Shown one piece after another: positions 57,851 to 64,000 of a DNA stretch of 64,000 nucleotides. Origin of the DNA: Adiantum capillus-veneris (Eukaryota > Streptophyta > Polypodiopsida > Polypodiales > Pteridaceae); contig CM043953.1 in the NCBI GenBank assembly GCA_014529385.2, positions 114,011,049-114,075,048 of the forward strand, given 5' to 3'. The position numbers and the translations under genes are program-made. The notes beneath the pieces were generated by a model. That model made no database searches, was not told the DNA's origin, and saw nothing but the letters and a program-made list of their open reading frames with translations. Numbering within the stretch: the first letter of the stretch is position 1; every line of letters begins with the position of its first letter.

Positions 57851-60265
57851 TTGGGTCACATCAACCCGCAATGTGATAAGCCACCAAGGATGGGGGGAGA
57901 CATGTATCCATTGCCAAGACAGGTGCTAACTAGGTCAAATGATTATGGCATCGAAATTAAGGGAGACGAAGGAACCAGTGGACTGACCCAGGAGGAAAAG
58001 GGAAAGACAAAAGTGCTAAGTGTAGTCACCTTGGAGAAGGCATCAAAGCTAGAGGATACATTAGTGATGCCTATTGGGAAGAGGACCACAGAGGATAAGG
58101 AAGGAAGAAGTGCCCCAGGTCCTAGTAAGAAGAAAGGAAAGAGCCATGAATGCGAGGATGTCAAGGCCAAGAGGAAAAGGAGAGCTCGTCGAAAGTTTCA
58201 TGTTTCAGATTTTCCACTAGGGGATGGGCAATTAAGCTATGACTTGAAGGAGGATCTGACGAGCAGGAAGGCAGATGTTACTTTTAGGCAGCTTATAGAG
58301 ATGGTGCCTAAGCTAAAGCGACAGTGGAAGAGGATGGTTAACCCAATGGATAAAGAGCCAGAGAGAGGTTCAGTAAAGGTGTTGGCAATGGACGAGCTAC
58401 CAGACATTTGTCCAATAGTAGATGTGTGGCATAAAAGGAAAAATTTGGGACAAGGTTATGTGGATGGCGGAGCCCAAATATGCGTCATAACACACTCATG
58501 CATTGAGAAGATGGGTCTCACAGTGGCTGGGGTGTCAGGGTTTCGGATCAGATTGGCAAACCATCAAAAAGTAAAATGCTTGGGTGTTGTAAAGAGCTTA
58601 GAAGTGGAGGCATATGATGCAAAGGCAGTGGTTGATTTTCATGTGATGCCAGCAGGGTTGGGAGCATATCCTATTATACTGGGCAGACCATGGTTACGTG
58701 CAGTGAGAGCTGTTCAAGATTGGCGACATGGTACGATTAGCCTCTATGGAAAGACAGGTACCAAGAAGCTTTATAATATGGACACAAGGAAACGATTAGA
58801 GGAGCTTTATGAAGATGAGGATGAGTCTAGTGATGAAGACTCTTCCACGGTGACAGATGAGGACAGTGATAGCACTACTAGCAGTGATGAGGATGCTGAT
58901 GTTGCATTTCTTTTGATGGACAAAGAAATCCAGGAGATTGGTTTAGTTGCATTTGCGAATGAGGTTGAAGATGAAAGTGAAGGGCCTTATGAAGTGATTG
59001 AAGGGCTGATGCAAACCAAAGTTGAGTTGTCAAAGAAGCAGGAATTAATGACGCAAATGATTAGTGGAGACCTCTCAGCTATGGAGAAGGATATATATTT
59101 GCATATGCTGGCTAGTTTTCCTGATTTGTTCATTACTTCATATGAAGAGATCAGAGGGTTCAAGGGTGAAGAGATGCATATAGAGCTGAAAGAAGGTGCT
59201 AAGCCAGTGCGGCAAAGGCTAAGAAGGATGGGTCAAGAGCAAATGGAAGCCTTGCGGGTAGAGGTGGACAAGTTATTGAAGGCAGGGTTCATAGTTCCAG
59301 TGGAGACCACAGAATGGGTGAGTCCAGTTGTGGTCAGTCCAAAGAAGGATGGGAAGTGGAGAATTTGTGTGGATTTTAAACCAATAAATGCAGCCACTAA
59401 GAAGAACCCATATCCTCTTCCATTCATCGATCAGATCTTAGATTCGGTGGCAGGTTATGAGAGGTACAGTGTGTGTGATGGTTTTTCAGGCTATTTTCAA
59501 TTGAAGATTGCTCTTAAAGACCGCACAAAGACAACTTTTATTACGCCATGGGGCTGCTATTGCTACACAGTAGTGCCATTTGGGTTGTCAAATGGACCTT
59601 CCTTCTATCAAGAGAGAGCAAATTGGGTGTTGGAACCATTCATTGGTAGTTGTGTTAAAGCTTTTATGGATGACTTCTGTGTCTATAGCAGTAGGGCTGA
59701 TCACCATGAGAAGCTGCAGATGGTATTGGCTCGATATGATGAATGTGGAGGACAACTAAATCCAAAGAAATGTCATCTAGCACAGCCAAGGGTGAAGTTA
59801 TTGGGCCATGTGGTGTCAGAAAATGGCATTGAGGCTGATCCAGATAAGGTGAAGTCTATTATTCTTCTTCCATCACCTATGAGTACGAAGCAATTGGCAA
59901 CCTTTATACACAAAGTGAAGTACATGGCACAGTTTATTCCATTGTCTTCGCAGCTTCTTTATCCATTACAGCAAGTGGCAAAGCATGATCCATTGCAATG
60001 GGATGGCAAGTGTGAAGAAGTGTTTCAAGAGGTGAAAGAGGTGTTAGGGGGGTTGTCAGCCGTGCAGGCTCCTGATTGGGAGAAAGTTTTTTATGTAAAT
60101 CCATCAGTAGGGGATGATGCCATTGGAGCCATGCTATTGCAAAAGGGGAAGGGCAGCCATTATATGAGGCCAGTGTATTGTGCAAGCCGAGTGAAGTTGG
60201 TAGCGGAGAGAAAGTTATCGGAAGTAGAGCTAGTGATGGCCAGTGTAATATTTGCTTGTCGATGA
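57833..60265 (+). pseudogene. Pol part 1: zinc knuckle, protease, RT, Ty3-type RNase H
   Basis: Residue numbers count from 57851, seven codons after the knuckle starts at 57833; a gag-pol fusion without its own ATG is likely. Protease: VDGGAQICVI (Asp205, DGG in place of the usual DSG) to YPIILGRPW (273-281). An acidic linker lies at 320-350. RT at about 470-655: KAGFIVPVETTEWVSPVV, CVDFKPINAATKKNPYPLP, CDGFSGYFQLKI (Asp543), FMDDF (605-609), LNPKKCHLAQ. The RNase H follows (FYVNPSVGDDAIGAMLL, 747-763), where the usual first catalytic Asp is Asn750. It ends at TGA 60263-60265, within a block that normally continues FRHYL. Sequence beyond stays in frame. Confidence 0.93.
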
Positions 60266-60277
60266 TTTCGTCATTAC

Positions 60278-62320
60278 TTGCTACCACGGCCTTTTGTTTT
60301 CTTGACGAGTTATGCCTTTTTGCCACAGTTAATTAATGGTATTAACATGTCAAATGTGGTGAAGAAATGGGTAATTGAGCTGCAAGAGTTTGAGTTCTCT
60401 TTTCTAGTGGAAGATAGTACAAGGGCTACCCTAGCTGATTTGTTGACCTACAAGGAGAATCCCCTTATTGTTAAGGAAGAGGTGGTGAGAAAGGTAGTTG
60501 AAGAAGTGCCACAGATCAACAATGCACATGTGTTGTTCTTTGATGGTTCATACAGAAAGAGCCATGATGCAGCTTCAGGGGGTATAGCACTTTATGATCC
60601 AGAGGGGAAGCTAGTATGCAAGAGAGGGTTCAAATTGGATGCGCATAGTAACAATGAGGCTGAATATGCTACATTGGAAGCCGGATTACACATTTGTTTG
60701 AAGCATGGGGTTCGAAGGTTGAGCATAAAAGGTGATGCCTTGTTAGTGGTGAAGCAAGTGCTGGGTGTGTGGAAGAGCAAGAACACCTCATTGAAGGAAA
60801 TGTGCTTCAGAATTAAAGGCCTCTTAAAAAAGTTCGAAGCATGGAGCATCAGACACATTGAACGTGCTCTAAATGGAGAGGCACATGAAGCAGCTCAAGG
60901 CATGATTGGGGAGCTATTCGTGTTGAGGACCAATTTACCTCTATATCATGGCCGGGAAAGTTTGGCTCAAGAAGAGGAGTTTTTGCTAACAGGAATCATT
61001 CCAAAGGAGATTCAGAAGTCTAAGAAGTATGGCTTTGTGCATAGAGCATACAGGTACAAATTGATTGGTGATGTCTTATACATGAAAGGGGTTGATCTCG
61101 TGTTGAGACGTGTACCTTGGCGGGAGGAGCTTTACAGAGTGTTGGAAGAGAATCATGAAGGCGCATGTGGTGGCCATTTTGCTCTAAAGATCACCTTGCA
61201 TAAGATTTTGCAAGAGGGGTATGTATGGCCTAGTTTGCACAAGGATGTTCACCATTGGTGTAGGTCTTGCAATAGGTGTCAAGCATTTGGGAAGAGAGTG
61301 TTGAAGCCAGAGCTACGAAAAACCATTATGGCGTTTGATGTGTTTGAAAAGTGGGGAATTGATGCAATAGGCCCGTTACCTATCACAAGCAGGGGCAAAA
61401 GCTATATTTTGACGGCAGTGGACTATCTTTCTAGATGGGCAGAGGCTATAGCAGTAAAACAAATCACTGCAAAGGATGTGGCAAAATTTGTGTATGATGA
61501 ACTATGTTGCAAGTTTGGGGTGCCATTAGAGCTACTTTCAGATAAGGGGCCAGGATTTAGAGCTAAACTGCTAAACTTCTTATGCACAAAGATGAAGATT
61601 AGGCACCAGCATACCACTCCTTATTACCCACAGTGTAATGGCTTAAATGAAAGATTCAATGGTGAGTTGATACAAATTCTTTCTAAAGTGACAGAGCACC
61701 AAGGAAAGAATTGGGATTTGGAATTGCCTCGTGCATTATGGGCTTACCGTACTTCGGTGAAGACAGGTACAGGGTTTACTCCATTTCATTTGGTGTATGG
61801 AAAAGAAGCACTATTGCCTGTGGAAGTAGAGTTGCCTGCGGTCAAGATGTTAGAGAAGTTGCTTGGGTCGCCTAGTGATGCATTCAAAGAGAGGCTCTTG
61901 CAATTACAAGAGGTCCAGTTGGATAGGATGAGCGCATTGGAGCATTATGGGCAGATGCAGGATAAGGCTTTGGCAAAGATAAATGAAAAGGTTAAAAGTA
62001 AGGGTATCAAGAAACATGACTTGGTTTTGCGCTACAACAGCAAACTGGACAACACCTTCCAAAAGAAGTTTCAAATTAAGTGGGAAGGCCCTTTCAAGGT
62101 AGTGGAGTGTTTCCCGAATGGTACATATCAGTTGGCTAACCTGGATGGGATTTTACATACGTCAAGGGTAAATGGATTGCGTCTTAAGTTGTATCATGCC
62201 AGGTTGATGATGGTGGAGCAAGATGAGCTGTCTGTGGATCAAGCTGTGTTGGTGAGGGATGAGGAGACCTGTGATGCGGCGAGTCTCATATCTCTCTTTG
62301 CTGCTGCTGATCATGAATGA
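60278..62320 (+). pseudogene. Pol part 2: archaeal-type RNase H and integrase
   Basis: 680 codons in the same frame as part 1, separated from it by one stop. The first 60 residues are the end of the Ty3-type RNase H. The archaeal-type RNase H spans about 82-215: FFDGS (Asp89), NNEAEY (Glu127), KGDALLVVKQ (Asp153), and NGEAHEAA, where the fourth acid of the family (usually Asp) is His203. Integrase: HHCC as H293, H300, C331, C334; catalytic Asp362 (GIDAIGPLP), Asp422 (LLSDKGPGF), Glu458 (NGLNERFNG), which gives D-35-E. The GPF module KWEGPFKV lies at 601-608. It ends at 62318-62320 with no chromodomain. It inserts element cDNA into the host genome. Confidence 0.94.
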
Positions 62321-62328
62321 TCTAGCAG

Positions 62329-62348
62329 GCTAGGGGATGGGCAAATTA
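62329..62348 (+). other. Polypurine tract region
   Basis: GGCTAGGGGATGGGCAAATTA directly precedes the 3' LTR TG at 62349. It is purine-rich but interrupted by a C and T. Confidence 0.55.
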
Positions 62349-63491
62349 TGTCAGGAGTTTTTTGGAGCAAGGGATTGCACATGTGTACATATACATGCAT
62401 GGTGCATCAAATAAAGGATTGCCCATTTTCCAGAGCCAGGTGGTTATGTGGGGCCCACATGTGTACAAGTAGGACAGCATGTACATAGTGCATCGATTTT
62501 CACTATCACCAGTACCAGTATGTTTTTTCTACAATAATGAATAGTTTATAGCACGTAAAACTTCTCGAGGAAGCTATCCGCGGGCCGACGACGTGAGGTC
62601 AGCATGTGCGTCAGATGGCATCTAGTGGCGTCAGGAGGGAGAATGAGGTCAATATTTGCACGCGGATGAGGACGGACACAACGTGGGTGTTTTCTTGTGA
62701 GAGTTATACAGAAAGGTCATCATTAAGACCACTTTTTGGGGCCACTTCACGTGGTGGCGAGATGCATTATTGGAAAAAAGCTGAGTGCCAGGTGTGCGAA
62801 TGATGCAAAAAGGTGACAACTATGCACTGCGATGTCAGTTTTTGGCCTGTTCGGGGTCCGTTTGAGGTCATCTAAAAGGCCAAGGGTGCCCAACTAATAA
62901 ATCTAAGTGTGGGAACTGAAAAAACAGAGAGAAGACCAGAAAAAACGTGGAGAAGAGAGGAGGAACAGCCGCAGCTGTGTTTTTGCTCATTTTGGAGCCT
63001 GTTTTGGCCGTAAACTGCTCATCCGAGGTCGGATTTGAGCACTTTGACATTGTAGACTGGGGTTTTGGGCCGTTCCGGACGCGATGGCGCTATCCATTTT
63101 GCCAAATTCCTCACTCTTTTCCTGCTGTTTTTCTGTGTAAGTTTCTCCTATGAGCGAAGTTTCTGCTCCAGTTTGTGATTGTATCTGGTATCTTTTACCC
63201 ATATTGTGTGAGCTGTTTGCCCCATTGGTGTTGGCCCAAGCTCATTTGTATCTAAACATTAGAAATTCTCCTCTTTTGAGCTGAGTTTTTTGGGTGTGTG
63301 TGTGTGTGTGTGTCTGTGTGGAGTGGGCAAGTGGATAGTCTCTCTCCTCTCACTCCAGAGGTGTGTTCCGTGTCTCGGCCAGGTGTGTTGTCTAAGCCGA
63401 GTGGTGCCCCATAGTGTGTGTGTGTGTATCTTCCCAAGAGTGTGTGTCGGGTCGTTATAGAGGCGCTGTGTGTGTTTTCATCCCGCTCACA
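62349..63491 (+). repeat. 3' LTR
   Basis: 1,143 bp, same ends as the 5' LTR. The first GT tract carries a TCTG interruption that the 5' LTR lacks but the solo LTR at 17.6-18.8 kb shares. Followed by CCGT. Confidence 0.96.
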
Positions 63492-63570
63492 CCGTCACAA
63501 GAAGATTTAGAAATTTTCTTATGTAGGAAAAGGGCAACTTTTTCAGTGGTTTTCATACAATGCATAACAT

Positions 63571-63731
63571 CATGAGCTTCTGTGAGGGAGGCACCGCATA
63601 CCTAGGTAGGTACGATTGGGGGCTGGGGACCACTGGTTCCCAGTCCCCAATCGTACCTAGCTAGGTATGTGATGCCTCCCTCACAGTAGCTAGGTATGCG
63701 GTGCCTCCCTCACAGAAGCTCATGATGTTGC
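63571..63731. repeat. Foldback hairpin with duplicated arm
   Basis: The left arm ACATCATGAGCTTCTGTGAG and following bases (about 63568-63628) pair with a right arm running back from about 63687 to 63634. The outermost 40 bases pair again with 63690-63731, because the right arm contains a 29-bp repeat of GTATG..GTGCCTCCCTCACAG. The loop is short. No ORF. It could be a MITE-like element or a transcribable hairpin. Confidence 0.75.
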
Positions 63732-63859
63732 GTTAAGTCATAATGTGGGAATTATTGTGAGAATCTGTCCAAAACTTCTTGTGCTGCAACCCCCACTCGG
63801 GCCAGAGCCAAAACCAATAAGGGAATGCAACAGCAAAACGTCTCTACAGACTGCCAGGG

Positions 63860-63861
<2 letters not shown>

Positions 63862-63920
<59 letters not shown>
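63862..63920. repeat. (GA)n microsatellite
   Basis: About 29 units. The rest of the window end (63921-64000) shows no feature. Confidence 0.95.
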
Positions 63921-63922
<2 letters not shown>

Positions 63923-64000
63923 AGAGATCTAATGGGCACGCTCCGTCCCCCACAGCTCCCCTCATTAGGGTAACAGAACCAATTAAGAGGCATTTTGTGA

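Larger units (their letters stand above)
54734..63495 (+). mobile_element. Near-complete Tat-like Ty3/gypsy element with two RNase H domains
   Basis: The 8.75-kb element between CCGT duplications (54734-54737, 63492-63495) has LTRs of 1,171 and 1,143 bp, a primer-binding site, a leader of about 1.0 kb, then gag, protease, RT, Ty3-type RNase H, archaeal-type RNase H, integrase, PPT. The extra RNase H between the first one and integrase is the hallmark of the plant Tat group (Ogre-like relatives). No chromodomain is seen. Coding breaks: TAG at 57324-57326, a frame change at about 57825-57832 and TGA at 60263-60265. The LTRs differ at about 19 positions, so it is young but not brand new. Confidence 0.95.

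Overview
The window reads as nuclear DNA of a land plant. No intact host gene was recognised, and most of what can be named is transposable-element sequence at several stages of decay. Supporting observations are plant-type Ty3/gypsy and Ty1/copia elements, an APE-type LINE, a decayed PLS-class pentatricopeptide-repeat (PPR) gene and many long GA/CA microsatellites. The PPR wording and the mix of elements make me think of a homosporous fern. That is a guess from pattern memory. I saw no rRNA, tRNA, CRISPR, bacterial operon or organellar block.

Layout. 1-5.9 kb: a decayed large-ORF retroelement-like unit (coiled-coil protein, no reverse transcriptase, polypurine tract then TG at its 3' end). 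6.3-8.3 kb: a PPR pseudogene on the minus strand, split by a GA/C/CA microsatellite. 8.3-15.9 kb: mostly featureless, AT-rich DNA with a 24-bp inverted-repeat foldback, an unidentified ORF pair with a perfect 60-bp in-frame duplication and a decayed AT-rich tandem array. 15.9-20.6 kb: a plus-strand relic of a gag-protease family, interrupted by a solo LTR (17,630-18,770). 20.65-27.2 kb: a decayed plus-strand Tat-like element (gag end, protease, RT, then archaeal-type RNase H) with about 3.9 kb of other DNA inside. 30.2-41.75 kb: a minus-strand copy of the same gag-protease family, with a Ty1/copia element nested in it (33,257-37,129, TSD ATGTG). 41.75-46.64 kb: a minus-strand LINE with ORF1 and ORF2. 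48.1-51.6 kb: gag and integrase scraps and an orphan primer-binding site. 54.7-63.5 kb: a nearly complete Ty3/gypsy element with 1.14-1.17 kb LTRs.

The 54.7-63.5 kb element is the best-preserved object. Its order is LTR, PBS, gag, protease, RT, Ty3-type RNase H, archaeal-type RNase H, integrase, PPT, LTR. The first RNase H has lost catalytic acids and the second keeps them, which is the Tat-lineage arrangement. It carries one in-frame stop in gag, one frame change just before the zinc knuckle and one in-frame stop at the end of the first RNase H, so this copy is probably not autonomous. Its LTRs differ at about 19 positions (roughly 1.7%), so insertion was fairly recent. The solo LTR at 17.6-18.8 kb belongs to the same family in opposite orientation. 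Both insertions are flanked by 4-bp duplications (CCGT and ACGT).

The relative history is partly readable. The gag-protease relics are oldest. The copia element entered one of them (its LTRs differ by roughly 8-9%). The dual-RNase-H family arrived later, once leaving a solo LTR and once a full copy. The most unusual items are the gag-protease family with no visible RT, the LINE with an L1-like coiled-coil/RRM ORF1 and a TATA-type 5' end, and the number of two-copy tandem duplications.
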